The notes: generated by a model from the sequence alone, not told the origin. Positions 13,831 through 22,606 are shown, counted from the stretch's first letter. The stretch is 64,000 bases of DNA from Luteimonas terrae (GCF_004358165.1 NZ_SMTG01000002.1:1798001-1862000); one strand, 5' to 3'. Translations and numbers: made by a program.

Positions 13831-13857
13831 CGCAGGCCGCCGCGTCGGCGGCCTGCG
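13831..13857 (-). terminator. Strong intercistronic hairpin between rpiB-like and acetylesterase genes
   Basis: Perfect 12-bp stem CGCAGGCCGCCG/CGGCGGCCTGCG with a 3-base loop, 25 bp after the rpiB-like stop. Only a short GGTTTC follows on the minus strand, so it is either a weak terminator or a processing/stability element that separates expression of the cytoplasmic enzymes from the exported esterase. Confidence 0.6.
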
Positions 13858-13881
13858 TCGTACAACGGTGTCGCGCGGGGC

Positions 13882-14520
13882 TTACTTGCCCAGCACGCCC
13901 TTGACGTAGGCGACGATGGCCTCGTCCTGGGCGTTGTCGAAGAACGCCTTCTGGAAGCGCTCGCCGCCGACGGCCTGCTTCACCAGGTCCTGGTCGATCG
14001 CCTTCAGGCCTTCAACGAAATCCTTCGAGGCGCCCTTCTTGACGTCGGCCAGGATGCCGGCGTTGGTCATCTGCGATTCCTTGCGCTCGGCCGGATAGCC
14101 CTGGCCGCGCTCGCCGTCGAACGCCTTCTCGAAGATGTAGCGGATGTTGATTTCCGCGCCCCAGCCGTAGCCCTTGGCGAACGGCAGCGCCAGCGCATTG
14201 CCGTTGTTGACCTGCGCGAACAGGAACGCATCGGTCGGCTCGATGCAGTAGCCGCAATACACACCCGGCCATGCGTTGAGCGACATCATCGCGCCCTGGC
14301 CCGTACCGCAGCCTGCGACGACGAAATCGACCGCCTTCGCGTTCAGCAGCAGCGCGGCGCAGATGCCCAGGTGGATGTAGGTCAGGCGGTGGTCGTTGTC
14401 GCCGTCCATGCCGACGTTGAAGACGGTGTGGCCCTTGTCGGCGGCGACCGTGTTGAGCTGTTCCAGCACGACCGGGTTCTTGGCGGCCTGGCTGAATTCC
14501 TGCATCAGTGCGATTTTCAT
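13882..14520 (-). CDS. RpiB/LacA/LacB-family sugar isomerase
   Basis: A 212-residue cytoplasmic isomerase of the ribose-5-phosphate isomerase B / galactose-6-phosphate isomerase family. The family's reactive Cys and phosphate-loop region is visible as AGCGTGQGAMMS. Members of this length next to kduI and kduD are typical of pectin and uronate loci. A role as an alternative isomerase for deoxy-hexulosuronate (in place of or beside KduI) is plausible but inferred. It lies 82 bp after kduD on the same strand. The start MKIALMQEF is well supported by family alignment in memory and by AGAGA upstream. Confidence 0.85.
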   Translation of the reverse strand: MKIALMQEFSQAAKNPVVLEQLNTVAADKGHTVFNVGMDGDNDHRLTYIHLGICAALLLNAKAVDFVVAGCGTGQGAMMSLNAWPGVYCGYCIEPTDAFLFAQVNNGNALALPFAKGYGWGAEINIRYIFEKAFDGERGQGYPAERKESQMTNAGILADVKKGASKDFVEGLKAIDQDLVKQAVGGERFQKAFFDNAQDEAIVAYVKGVLGK

Positions 14521-14602
14521 GACATGTCTCTCTTGCGTGTTCGAAGGGGGAAGAAGCGGCGGGCCCGCAGCCAGGGCGGGCTCGCCGGAAAACGTGCGTG
14601 AC

Positions 14603-15358
14603 TCAGCGCGCGAGCCAACCGCCGTCGACCGGAATCACCGCGCCGTTGACGTAGTCGGACGCGCGGCTGGCGAGGAACACCGCCGTGCCGCCGAGGTCCG
14701 AAGGCTCGCCCCAGCGCGCGGCCGGGATGCGATCGAGGATGGCTTTGTTGCGGGCTTCGTCGGCGCGCAGCTGCGCGGTGTTGTCTGTCGCCATGTAGCC
14801 GGGCGCGATGGCGTTGATGTTGACGCCCTTGCCGGCCCACTCGTTGGCGAGCAGGCGGGTGATGCCGGCGATGCCCGACTTGCTGGCCGTGTAGGACGGC
14901 ACGCGGATGCCGCCCTGGAACGACAGCATCGACGCGATGTTGATGATCTTGCCGCTGCCCTGCGCGATGAAGTGCCTTCCCACGGCCTGCGAGAGGAAGA
15001 ACGCGGACTTGATGTTGACGTTCATGACGTCGTCCCAGTCCTGCTCGCTGAAATCGACCGCGTCGGCGCGGCGGATCAGGCCGGCGTTGTTGACCAGGAT
15101 GTCGAGGCCGCCGAGGCCGTCGAGCGTTTCCTGCAGCAGGCGGGCGACCGGCTCGATACTGGTCAGGTTGGCCTCGATCGACACGAAACGGCGACCCAGC
15201 GCCTTGACCTTGGCTTCGGTCTCGGTCGGCGGGCTGATGCCGGCCGCGGCGATGTCGGCGCCGGCTTGCGCCAGTGCCACCGCGATGCCCTGCCCCAGGC
15301 CGGTATTGGCGCCGGTGACCAGCGCGACCTTGCCTTCGAGACTGAACGGATTGCTCAT
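14603..15358 (-). CDS. kduD: 2-dehydro-3-deoxy-D-gluconate 5-dehydrogenase (2-deoxy-D-gluconate 3-dehydrogenase) KduD
   Basis: A 251-residue SDR enzyme that reduces 2,5-diketo-3-deoxygluconate to 2-keto-3-deoxygluconate in the cytoplasm. Visible motifs are TGANTGLGQG near residues 15-24, NNAGLIRRA, catalytic Ser in NIASMLSFQGG, the Tyr/Lys pair in YTASKSG, and the C-terminal GAVIPVDGGWLAR. The segment LSFQGGIRVPSYTASKSG is characteristic of KduD among SDRs. Position directly after kduI (44 bp) supports the assignment. It supplies the substrate for KdgK, encoded at 42.3 kb. Confidence 0.93.
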   Translation of the reverse strand: MSNPFSLEGKVALVTGANTGLGQGIAVALAQAGADIAAAGISPPTETEAKVKALGRRFVSIEANLTSIEPVARLLQETLDGLGGLDILVNNAGLIRRADAVDFSEQDWDDVMNVNIKSAFFLSQAVGRHFIAQGSGKIINIASMLSFQGGIRVPSYTASKSGIAGITRLLANEWAGKGVNINAIAPGYMATDNTAQLRADEARNKAILDRIPAARWGEPSDLGGTAVFLASRASDYVNGAVIPVDGGWLAR

Positions 15359-15402
15359 TGCGTTGCTCCCTGTTGCGATGCGTGAGGTGGCCGGGCGGCC
15401 GG

Positions 15403-16251
15403 TCATTTGAGCTGGCAGATGTCCAGCACGTGCATGTCGGTGTAGTCGAGGTTCTCGCCGCCCATCGCCCAGATGAAGCCGTAGTTCGAGGTGCCCGCGC
15501 CCATGTGGATCGACCACGGCGGCGAGACCACGGCCTCGTGGTTCTGGACCACGATGTGGCGCTGCGCGTGCGGCTCGCCCATGAAGTGGTAGACGCGATC
15601 GTTCGCGCCGAGATCGAAGTAGAAATAGACCTCGCTGCGCCGGTCGTGCAGATGCGGCGGCATCGTGTTCCAGACGCTGCCCGGCTTGAGTAGCGTCAGC
15701 CCCAGCAGGAGCTGCGAGGACTGGCAGGTAGCGGGCACGATGTACTGGTAGATCGTGCGTTCGTTGCTGGTGTCCAGTGCGCCGCGCTCGAGCGGCACCG
15801 CGTCGGAGATCGGGATCTTCTTCGTCTCGAAGCGCGCATGCGCCGGTGTCGAGGCGAGATAGAACTGTGCGGGCGTGGCTGCGTCGTCGGAGGCGAACAC
15901 CACCTCGGCGCTGCCCATCGCCACGTAGAGGCCGTCCCGGGGCGCCAGTGCATGGACGACGCCGTCGACCGTGACCGTGCCGGACCCCGCACCGACGTTG
16001 ACGATGCCCAGCTCGCGGCGCTCCAGGAACGGACGACCCGCGGCGGATGCCGGCTCGTGCTGCAGCGGCAGCGACACCGTGGCCGTCACCGGCGCCGCGC
16101 CACCGATCACGAAACGCTCGTAGTGGGTGTACTGCAGCCGGACCGCATCGTCGGCGAACAGGCCTTCGAGCAGGAACAGGTCGCGCAGCGTGTCGTTGTC
16201 GACACCCTGCATGACCCCGGGATGGGTCGCGTAGATCGTCTTGTCGTACAT
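15403..16251 (-). CDS. kduI: 5-dehydro-4-deoxy-D-glucuronate isomerase KduI
   Basis: A 282-residue cupin-fold isomerase that converts 5-keto-4-deoxyuronate (DKI) to 2,5-diketo-3-deoxygluconate, the first cytoplasmic step after unsaturated galacturonate. The zinc site is visible as [15 protein letters not shown] (His-x-His and Glu), and the C-terminus has the family segment [11 protein letters not shown]. Length matches E. coli KduI. The ATG at 16251 has GGAGG upstream. It is first in a minus-strand run kduI-kduD-rpiB-acetylesterase with its own promoter and operator in the 140-bp gap behind the LacI gene. Confidence 0.96.
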   Translation of the reverse strand: MYDKTIYATHPGVMQGVDNDTLRDLFLLEGLFADDAVRLQYTHYERFVIGGAAPVTATVSLPLQHEPASAAGRPFLERRELGIVNVGAGSGTVTVDGVVHALAPRDGLYVAMGSAEVVFASDDAATPAQFYLASTPAHARFETKKIPISDAVPLERGALDTSNERTIYQYIVPATCQSSQLLLGLTLLKPGSVWNTMPPHLHDRRSEVYFYFDLGANDRVYHFMGEPHAQRHIVVQNHEAVVSPPWSIHMGAGTSNYGFIWAMGGENLDYTDMHVLDICQLK

Positions 16252-16291
16252 GCCGGCCTCCGGAACGCAGGGTCACCCCCGCCCACGCGCC

Positions 16292-16320
16292 ATTGTAGGC
16301 ACTCCGGTAACCGGTGTCAT
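16292..16320 (-). promoter_or_regulatory. kduI promoter overlapped by pectin-regulon operator
   Basis: On the minus strand a -35 ATGACA (16315-16320) is separated by exactly 17 bp from a -10 TACAAT (16292-16297), 40 bp ahead of the kduI ATG. The operator ATGACACCGGTTACC (16306-16320) covers the -35 and half of the spacer, a classic repression geometry for a LacI-type regulator. Closely related sequences lie at 26334-26351 and upstream of the genes at 19.1, 39.0 and 42.1 kb. Confidence 0.75.
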
Positions 16321-16391
16321 ACCGCGCCGCGACATGGCGGGCGTGGCGCGAGACATCTGCGGGACACGGGCCGGGCGACCCGGCGGGCGGA

Positions 16392-17444
16392 TCAATCCGG
16401 CGGCTGGCAGGAATCGCGGACGATCAGGTGCGGACGCACGCTGGCGAGCTGGCGGGGCGCGTCCTCGGGTTGCAGCAGCATCGCGGCCGAGATGCGACCC
16501 GTGTCGCGGGTGTCGCGGCGTACCGAGGTCAGCGGCGGCCATAGGCGCGAGGCCAGCGGGCTGTCGTCGTAGCCCACGACCGAAAGCTGGCGCGGAATGC
16601 TGATGCCCGCGCGCATCGCGACGCGGTAGACGCCGGCGGCCATTTCGTCGTTGCCGCAGAAGATCGCGGTGGGACGCTTCTTGCCGCCCAGCAGCTTCTC
16701 GGCCGCGGCCACGCCGGACTCGAAGGTGTAACCGGCCTCGACGATCCGCGCCTTGGGCAGTTCGATGCCGCGTTGCTGCAGCCCGGAAATGAAACCGTTG
16801 GTGCGTTCGATCGAGGAGCGGTAGTCGCGCGGACCGGTGATCATCGCGATGTCGCGATGCCCCAGGGACTGCAGGTAATCGGCCACTTCGGCCGCGCCGT
16901 CATGGTCGTGGGTCACGACCATGCGCTCGGGCGTGTCCATCGACACCGCGGCGATGCGCACGTAGCGCACGTCGATCTCGGCCAGCATGTCGGCCAGGGC
17001 CTGGTCTTCGGACACGCGCGGCACCAGCATCACGCCGTGCAGCTTCTGCTGCTGCACGAAGCGGCGCACGCCGTCGATGTAGTTCGGGCTGCGGCTGTCG
17101 CAGGGATGCACCACCAGCTCGAAACCCGAATTGCGCAAGGTGTCCAGCGCGCCGTACTGCATGTTGACGATGAACTGCGCGGTCGGATTGTCGTAGACCA
17201 TGCCGATCAGGAACGAACGGCGGAACGCCAGCCCGCGTGCCAGCGGATCGGGCACGTAGCCAACTTCCTGCATCAGCGCCTCGACCTTCTCGCGGGTGTC
17301 CTGCCGGACCAGCGGCGAGTGGTTGATGATCCGCGAGACGGTCTTCTTCGACACGCCGGCGAGGCGCGCGATGTCGTTGATCGTCGCCGGGCGCTTGAGA
17401 TCGAACCCGGTTCCCGCCTGTGTGGTCTTCTTCGATGCGGGCAT
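16392..17444 (-). CDS. LacI-family transcriptional regulator of the pectin locus (predicted)
   Basis: A 350-residue regulator with an N-terminal LacI helix-turn-helix (residues 21-45, TINDIARLAGVSKKTVSRII), hinge helix PDPLARGLAF near 66-75, and a periplasmic-binding-protein-like sensor domain (VMLVPR..., IAMITGPRD, FCGNDEMAAGV, VVGYDDSPLASRLWPPLT). It lies between the GH43 gene and kduI on the same strand. The repeated ATGACACCGG-type operators in this locus, with the central CG usual for LacI proteins, are its most likely targets. The inducer is probably a uronate intermediate; that is inference. ATG at 17444 chosen because it opens a normal LacI N-terminus. Confidence 0.9.
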   Translation of the reverse strand: MPASKKTTQAGTGFDLKRPATINDIARLAGVSKKTVSRIINHSPLVRQDTREKVEALMQEVGYVPDPLARGLAFRRSFLIGMVYDNPTAQFIVNMQYGALDTLRNSGFELVVHPCDSRSPNYIDGVRRFVQQQKLHGVMLVPRVSEDQALADMLAEIDVRYVRIAAVSMDTPERMVVTHDHDGAAEVADYLQSLGHRDIAMITGPRDYRSSIERTNGFISGLQQRGIELPKARIVEAGYTFESGVAAAEKLLGGKKRPTAIFCGNDEMAAGVYRVAMRAGISIPRQLSVVGYDDSPLASRLWPPLTSVRRDTRDTGRISAAMLLQPEDAPRQLASVRPHLIVRDSCQPPD

Positions 17445-17538
17445 CGGCCGTTCCGTCCGTCGGTTGTCGCGCGGTTTCCATTCTAGCGGCAGATGCCGGC
17501 GCGCCATGTGGCGCCGCAGCGTCCGGGTGCTTTGGGCC

Positions 17539-19137
17539 TCAGTCGAGCGCGCGGAACCGGAAGTCGCGGAAATGCACCTTGCCGTCGCCGGCCGCGTAGA
17601 TCGCCGGCTTCACCGCCAGGAACTTGCCGGCGACATTGTGGTGGTAGCCCGAGATTTCCATCTGCACCGGGTACTTGGTCCAGGTCTGCCCGTCGGTGCT
17701 GGTGTGGATGGTGACGATGTGCTGGTCGTTCCTGACCCGCATCCACAGCTTGCCACCGGTCGCGCTGGGCGCGATCTGCGTGGGTCGCTCCTCGCCGTAG
17801 CGATGCATGATGAAGCGCTCGCCGTTGCTGCCCACGCCGACGTAGAGCCTGTCGCTGTAGAACAGCAATGCCCCGCCCTGCGCGCCCGGCTCGATCTCCA
17901 TTTCCACCTGGAATTCGTAGGACTTGTCGCCGGCGATCACCGTCAGCGGCGAGCTGTCGCGCGGCTGGCTGCCCTTGCCTTCGAGCGTCAGCGTGCCCTC
18001 GCCGAAACCCAGCCGGTCGTACTCGTCCTGCGCCGGATTGAAGAACGACCACTGCGGGCCGAGTCTGCCACTGCTGAAATCGTCCGACAGCGCCATGCCG
18101 TGCTGGCCGAACGATTCCCCGGCCGGCTTGGCCAAGGGCTGGCCGAGGTCCCCGCCCCTGGCGACGAACCAGCCATCGTCGGTCCACTCGATCGGCTCGA
18201 GCAGCGCCTGGCGGCCGAGCGTCCAGTACCCGTTCTCGTAGCCGTGGTAGATCATCCACCAGCGATCGTCGGTGCCTTCGACGATCGTCGCGTGACCGCG
18301 CGACCACCATGGCTCGCTGCGATCCACGGTGCGCACGATCGGATTGTGCGGCGAGTTCTCCCACGGGCCGTGGATCGAGCGCGAGCGCGCGGTGATCACC
18401 ATGTGCCCGGTCGGCGGGCCGGCGGTGCCGCCGACGGCGGTGGTCATGTAGTACCAGCCATCGCGGAAGTTGATCTTCGGCCCCTCCTGCGCGTAGGCCT
18501 CGACGTCCCACTCTTCCGGATACTGCCAGCCGTCGTAGACGTGCTTGGGCGTGCCGACGACCCGCAGGCCGTCATCGGACAGCTGGACGTAGGCGCCGCC
18601 ACTGAGGAACAGGTAGCGCTTGCCGTCCTCGCCGACCGCGTGACCGGGATCGATGTAACGGCCCAGACCGATGTCGACCGGCTCGCTCCACGGCCCCTTG
18701 ATGTCGTCGGCCCAGACCACGTAGTTGCTGCGCTCGCTGCCCTCGGTGCCGCCGGTGCGCGCGGGGAAGTAGATGAAGTAGCGACCCTCGTGCTTGATGA
18801 TGTCCGGCGCCCAGATCGAACCGACGTTCTGGGTGATCGCATGGCCCAGCGGCCGCCAGTTGACCAGATCGCGCGAATGCCACAGCGGCAGGCCGGGATA
18901 GGCGTCGAACGAGGACAGGGTGAGGTAGTAGTCGTCGCCGTCCTTGAGTACCGACGGATCGGGGCGGTCGCCCGCGAACACCGGATTGAGGAAGGTGCCG
19001 TCGCCGAGATCCGCCTGACGCTGGTTCTCGATGCCGCGCGCCCAGGGCGAGGTGTCGGATGCTGCCGCGGAGAACAGCGAGAAGCCGAGCAGGCAGGTGG
19101 TCATCAGGCGTGCAGCGCGCGGGGTGCCCTTCGGCAT
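17539..19137 (-). CDS. Glycoside hydrolase family 43 with C-terminal beta-sandwich domain
   Basis: A 532-residue exported enzyme. A signal peptide (about 1-26) is followed by a five-bladed GH43 propeller: catalytic base Asp60 in GDRPDPSVL, the pKa-modulating Asp in YIDPGHAV and the general acid Glu in AYAQEGPKI. From about residue 345 a beta-sandwich (SDDFSSGRLGPQWSFF...) matches the C-terminal domain of beta-xylosidase/alpha-arabinofuranosidase types. It probably removes arabinose or xylose side chains of pectin in the periplasm. ATG at 19137 has AAGGAG upstream. The promoter carries the same operator and -10 as the TonB receptors. The LacI gene follows 94 bp downstream. Confidence 0.9.
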   Translation of the reverse strand: MPKGTPRAARLMTTCLLGFSLFSAAASDTSPWARGIENQRQADLGDGTFLNPVFAGDRPDPSVLKDGDDYYLTLSSFDAYPGLPLWHSRDLVNWRPLGHAITQNVGSIWAPDIIKHEGRYFIYFPARTGGTEGSERSNYVVWADDIKGPWSEPVDIGLGRYIDPGHAVGEDGKRYLFLSGGAYVQLSDDGLRVVGTPKHVYDGWQYPEEWDVEAYAQEGPKINFRDGWYYMTTAVGGTAGPPTGHMVITARSRSIHGPWENSPHNPIVRTVDRSEPWWSRGHATIVEGTDDRWWMIYHGYENGYWTLGRQALLEPIEWTDDGWFVARGGDLGQPLAKPAGESFGQHGMALSDDFSSGRLGPQWSFFNPAQDEYDRLGFGEGTLTLEGKGSQPRDSSPLTVIAGDKSYEFQVEMEIEPGAQGGALLFYSDRLYVGVGSNGERFIMHRYGEERPTQIAPSATGGKLWMRVRNDQHIVTIHTSTDGQTWTKYPVQMEISGYHHNVAGKFLAVKPAIYAAGDGKVHFRDFRFRALD

Positions 19138-19171
19138 GGGGAAGCTCCTTGGGTTCGCGCCGCCACACCGG

Positions 19172-19237
19172 AATGACACCGCAGGTCATCCGACCGTAGC
19201 AGAGCGTCTGCGCGCAGGGCATTCTGCGTCGCAACAC
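19172..19237 (-). promoter_or_regulatory. GH43 promoter: operator, extended -10 and upstream box
   Basis: Minus-strand reading: operator AATGACACCGCAGGTCATC (plus coordinates 19172-19190), extended -10 TGCTACGGT (hexamer 19193-19198), and a box CTGCGTCGCAACAC at 19224-19237. The order and spacing copy those of the two receptor promoters at 39.1 and 42.2 kb, with the box one base further out. The rest of the 414-bp gap to the sugar porter (19238-19551) holds a weaker operator-like AGCACCGGTTGACC at 19253-19266 and nothing else recognised. Confidence 0.65.
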
Positions 19238-19551
19238 GGATGCGTCGATTGCAGCACCGGTTGACCGTGGGCTGCCAATCCGCGGATCGCGCGATTGCCG
19301 GCAGTGTTGGCCCTGTATGTGCAGTGCGGTGCATCGCGTGTCGCGATGTCCGCACGCGCCGCGATGTGCCGCGCAAACGGCCGCGCACGCGGGGCATCAA
19401 CGGGCGTAGCATCGACGACAGGGGATGCACCATGCGAGTCGAACACGCGCACCGTCGCGGCATCGGCGCGCGCTGCGTGCCTCCCGGATCCTCCGCCTAT
19501 CCCGGGCCTGCGCCGCTGTCGGCCACTGCCCACTTCTGGAGCCCTGCGACC

Positions 19552-20958
19552 ATGCGCACATCCCACCCGGGCGAGAATACGTCGCTGATCGTGCTGATCA
19601 GCTGCGTCGCCACCATCGGCGGCTTCCTGTTCGGCTTCGACAGCGGCGTGATCAACGGCACCCAGGACGGCCTCCACGCCGCGTTCCGGTCGGGCGAATG
19701 GATGCACGGCTTCGAGATCGCGTCGATGCTGATCGGCTGCGCGATCGGCGCCTTCTTTGCGGGCCGCCTCGCCGACCGCTGGGGCCGGCGCAGCGTGCTG
19801 CTGATCGCCGCGGTACTGTTCCTGCTGTCGGCACTGGGCTCGGGCGCGGCCACCGACTCGGTGATGTTCATCGCTGCGCGGGTGCTCGGCGGCTTCGCCG
19901 TCGGCGCGGCCAGCGTGATGTCGCCGGCCTACATCGCCGAAGTCGCGCCGGCGCGCTACCGCGGCCGCCTGGCGACGGTGCAGCAGATGGCGATCATCTC
20001 CGGCCTGTTCGCCGCGTTCCTCAGCAACTACCTGCTCGCGCGCGCGGCCGGCGCCTCGACCGAGGCGCTGTGGATGGGCATGCCGGCGTGGCGCTGGATG
20101 TTCTGGATGATGGCGGTGCCGTCCGCGCTGTTTCTGGTGCTGCTGCTGGCGATTCCCGAAAGTCCGCGCTACCTGGTGGTCAAGCGCCGCCACGACGAGG
20201 CGCTCGCGGTGCTGACGCGCCTGTTCGGCGCGTCGCAGGCGCAGCACACGCTGGGCGAGATCGAAGGCTCGCTTGCGGCCGAGTCGCATCGCCCGCGCCT
20301 GTCGGATCTTCGGGACAAGGTCACCCGCAAGCTGCGGCCGATCGTGTGGGTGGCGATCGGCCTGGCCACGTTCCAGCAGCTGGTCGGCATCAACGTGGTG
20401 TTCTACTACGGCGCGGTGCTGTGGCAGGCGGTCGGCTTCTCCGAAAACGACGCCCTGCTGATCAACGTGCTGTCCGGCGGCCTGAGCATCGGCGCCTGCC
20501 TGGTCACGATCGTGCTGATCGACCGCATCGGCCGCAAACCGCTGCTGTGGATCGGCTCGCTCGGCATGGCGGTCTCGCTCGCGCTGGTGACCTTCGCCTT
20601 CGCCAGCGGTTCGCTGGTCGACGGGCAGCTGCAGCTGCCCGGCCGGATGGGCACGCTGGCGCTGGTGGCGGCCAACGTCTACGTGGTGTTCTTCAACATG
20701 TCCTGGGGCCCGGTGATGTGGGTGATGCTGGGTGAGATGTTCCCCAACCAGATCCGCGGCTCCGGCCTGGCGGTCGCGGGCGCCGCGCAGTGGACCTCGA
20801 ACTTCGCGATCACGATGACCTTCCCGGTGCTCCTGGCCGGCATCGGCCTGGCCGGCACCTACGCCCTTTACATGGTCGCCGCGATCGTCTCGGTGTTTTT
20901 CGTGCTGCGCTACGTGCACGAGACCAAGGGCCGCGCGCTCGAACAGATGGAAGGCTGA
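19552..20958 (+). CDS. MFS sugar porter
   Basis: A 468-residue transporter of the major facilitator sugar-porter family with about 12 membrane segments. Signature motifs are FGFDSGVINGT in helix 1, GRLADRWGRR in the 2-3 loop, PESPRYLV before the central loop, QQLVGINVVFYYG in helix 7 and ETKGRALEQME at the C-terminus. It would bring a monosaccharide released from pectin (galacturonate, arabinose or similar) into the cytoplasm; specificity cannot be read. ATG at 19552 follows TGGAG. It overlaps the next gene (TGATG) and is divergent from the GH43 gene. Confidence 0.92.
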   Translation: MRTSHPGENTSLIVLISCVATIGGFLFGFDSGVINGTQDGLHAAFRSGEWMHGFEIASMLIGCAIGAFFAGRLADRWGRRSVLLIAAVLFLLSALGSGAATDSVMFIAARVLGGFAVGAASVMSPAYIAEVAPARYRGRLATVQQMAIISGLFAAFLSNYLLARAAGASTEALWMGMPAWRWMFWMMAVPSALFLVLLLAIPESPRYLVVKRRHDEALAVLTRLFGASQAQHTLGEIEGSLAAESHRPRLSDLRDKVTRKLRPIVWVAIGLATFQQLVGINVVFYYGAVLWQAVGFSENDALLINVLSGGLSIGACLVTIVLIDRIGRKPLLWIGSLGMAVSLALVTFAFASGSLVDGQLQLPGRMGTLALVAANVYVVFFNMSWGPVMWVMLGEMFPNQIRGSGLAVAGAAQWTSNFAITMTFPVLLAGIGLAGTYALYMVAAIVSVFFVLRYVHETKGRALEQMEG

Positions 20959-21830
20959 TGCGCATCGGACTGGCCGCCAACCGCCGCCACCATGCCGACG
21001 GCGACGCGGCCCTGTTCCGCTGGCTGCGGGCCAGCGGCGCGGGCCTGCGTGAACTGGACCATTCGCTGCACGTTGTCGGGCGCACGCATGACGCGATCGT
21101 CGAACACCGGGCGCTGGACGGGTTCGCCCGTCTGCACCGCTATCCGCTGGGTCGCGACGGCGGCCTGATGAAGCTGGTCGCCGAGATCGTCGGCATGGGC
21201 GAGGACCGCACGCTCGACGGCGCGATCTACCTGATCGACCCGGTCGATCCCTCGTCGATCTTTCCCGAAGCCGTCGCGCTCAAGCGCCAGTGCGTGATCC
21301 AGGGCAAGCCCTTCCTGTCGACGGTCGCCTCCGCGCGCGACTGGGTCGAATCGGAACGCATCCACGCCGGCCTGCCCGCCGACACCGGCGCGGACGATCT
21401 GCACGCCTTCGAAGGCCAGACGCTCGCGCTGATCGCCCACGACGCGATGAAGCCGCGGATGCTCGACTTCGTCGGCGCGCACTTCGACCTGCTTTCGCGC
21501 TTCGCCGACCGCGTGGCCACGGGCACGACCGGCGGGCTGCTCAACGACTTGGCCTGGTCGCGCGGCTGGCCCGCAGACGTGCCGTGGGCGCAACGCTTCC
21601 GCAGCGGTCCCCTCGGCGGCGACGCGCAGATCGCCGATCTCGTCCTCGACGGCCGCTGCCACCGCGCGGTGTTCTTCGAGGATCCGCACGTCGCACGGCA
21701 GCACGAAGCGGACATCCAGCTCCTCGAGCGGGCGGTCACGACGGTGACCGACACGGTGGCGTGCCTGACATCGCCGGCGGTGGCGGACCGATGGGCGCGG
21801 GCGGCGGTGATACGGGCGGCGATGGGCTGA
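20958..21830 (+). CDS. Two-domain methylglyoxal-synthase-like protein
   Basis: A 290-residue protein with two copies of the MgsA fold. The C-terminal half (about 153-285, from LALIAHDAMKPRML) matches ordinary MgsA and keeps its active-site residues: TGTTGG, Asp in GPLGGD, Asp in FFEDPH, and the His/Asp of RQHEADI. The N-terminal half (about 1-150) has matching landmarks (YPLGRDGG, IYLIDPVD) but no counterpart of the catalytic His, so it looks degenerate. Normal MgsA has one domain of about 150 residues and makes methylglyoxal from dihydroxyacetone phosphate. Coupling by 1-nt overlap to a sugar porter suggests a response to sugar-phosphate overload. Activity is not proven. Confidence 0.8.
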   Translation: MRIGLAANRRHHADGDAALFRWLRASGAGLRELDHSLHVVGRTHDAIVEHRALDGFARLHRYPLGRDGGLMKLVAEIVGMGEDRTLDGAIYLIDPVDPSSIFPEAVALKRQCVIQGKPFLSTVASARDWVESERIHAGLPADTGADDLHAFEGQTLALIAHDAMKPRMLDFVGAHFDLLSRFADRVATGTTGGLLNDLAWSRGWPADVPWAQRFRSGPLGGDAQIADLVLDGRCHRAVFFEDPHVARQHEADIQLLERAVTTVTDTVACLTSPAVADRWARAAVIRAAMG

Positions 21831-21923
21831 AGTTCGACTTCACGCGCCGCTCTGTTCTTTCGCCTCGCTTCTTCCGCATTGGCTTTTGCCTTTGCTTTTG
21901 CTTTTGCCTTTGGCTTCGGCCTT

Positions 21924-22445
21924 TGACCTTGACCTGCGAGCCGTAAAGCGAGCCGAGCACTGCAGCCTGGCGCGGCCGTAGAGCAGCCCATGTCTGAGCG
22001 CAGCGAGTTTGGGCTGCGTGCCGCGTCAGGCGAAGCGCGCAGGGGACCGCCGCGGTTTCATGCGGCGGATCGCGTCCGGCGAAGGGACTTTTTGGTTTCT
22101 TTTGGGTCCCGCCAAAAGAAACTCGCACGCGCAGCGGGCGAAAGCCTTGCACTTGCGTTGGCATTGGCTCTTCGCTTTGAAAGCTTTGAAAGGTTAAAAA
22201 AGCAGGATCAAGATCAAGCCCAGGGCTTCCGCACGCTCCGCGCGCGGCTTCCTTTTGTCTTGTCAAAAGGAAGCAAAACCGCCTTCGCCGGACGCGATCC
22301 GCCGCGATACAGCTGCGGCGGTCCCCTGCGCTTCTCGGCCGACGGGGCACGCAGCCCAAACTCGCTGCGCTCAGACATGGGCTGCTCTTCGACCCCGCCG
22401 CCCTGCGGTGCTCGGCTCGCTCTACGGCTCGAAAGATCAAGGTCA
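21924..22445. repeat. Large imperfect inverted repeat between convergent genes
   Basis: Two arms of about 200 bp face each other around a 130-bp AT-richer centre. A 42-bp stretch is perfectly inverted (21981-22022 against 22346-22387), and homology continues outward to TGACCTT at 21924 and inward to two separate hairpins (TTTCTTTTGG/CCAAAAGAAA near 22098-22123; CTTCCTTTTG/CAAAAGGAAG near 22248-22274). Tandem hexamers flank it: GCTTTT-type at 21880-21920 and AAGATC-type at 22433-22470. Open frames across it (for example one beginning MSERSEFG at 21990) look like by-products. It lies between the 3' ends of the MgsA-like gene and dctM. Confidence 0.85.
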
Positions 22446-22556
22446 AGAGCAAGATCAAGATCAAGATCAACAGCGCGCAGCCAAGCCAGAGCTACGGCAA
22501 CGGCAATGGCAAAAGCCAAGACGAAGCCGCAAAACAGCGCAGCGCGCAAAACGAGA

Positions 22557-22577
22557 ACGGCCCCGAAGCGGGGCCGT
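22557..22577 (-). terminator. Intrinsic terminator of the TRAP operon
   Basis: Stem ACGGCCCC/GGGGCCGT with a 5-base loop, 30 bp after the dctM stop and followed on the minus strand by TCTCGTTTT. A standard GC-rich hairpin plus T-rich tail. Confidence 0.75.
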
Positions 22578-22606
22578 TTCGAAACATCAATAGCGCTGCC
22601 GCCCGA

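Noticed and set aside
12757-14601. 614-codon plus-strand frame across the acetylesterase and rpiB-like genes
   Set aside because: It spans the gaps and a terminator-like stem of two well-supported minus-strand genes and resembles nothing known.
22433-22470. AAGATC tandem hexamers considered as a CRISPR-like or phase-variable repeat
   Set aside because: No spacer structure, and no gene or promoter whose frame or spacing the repeat would change.
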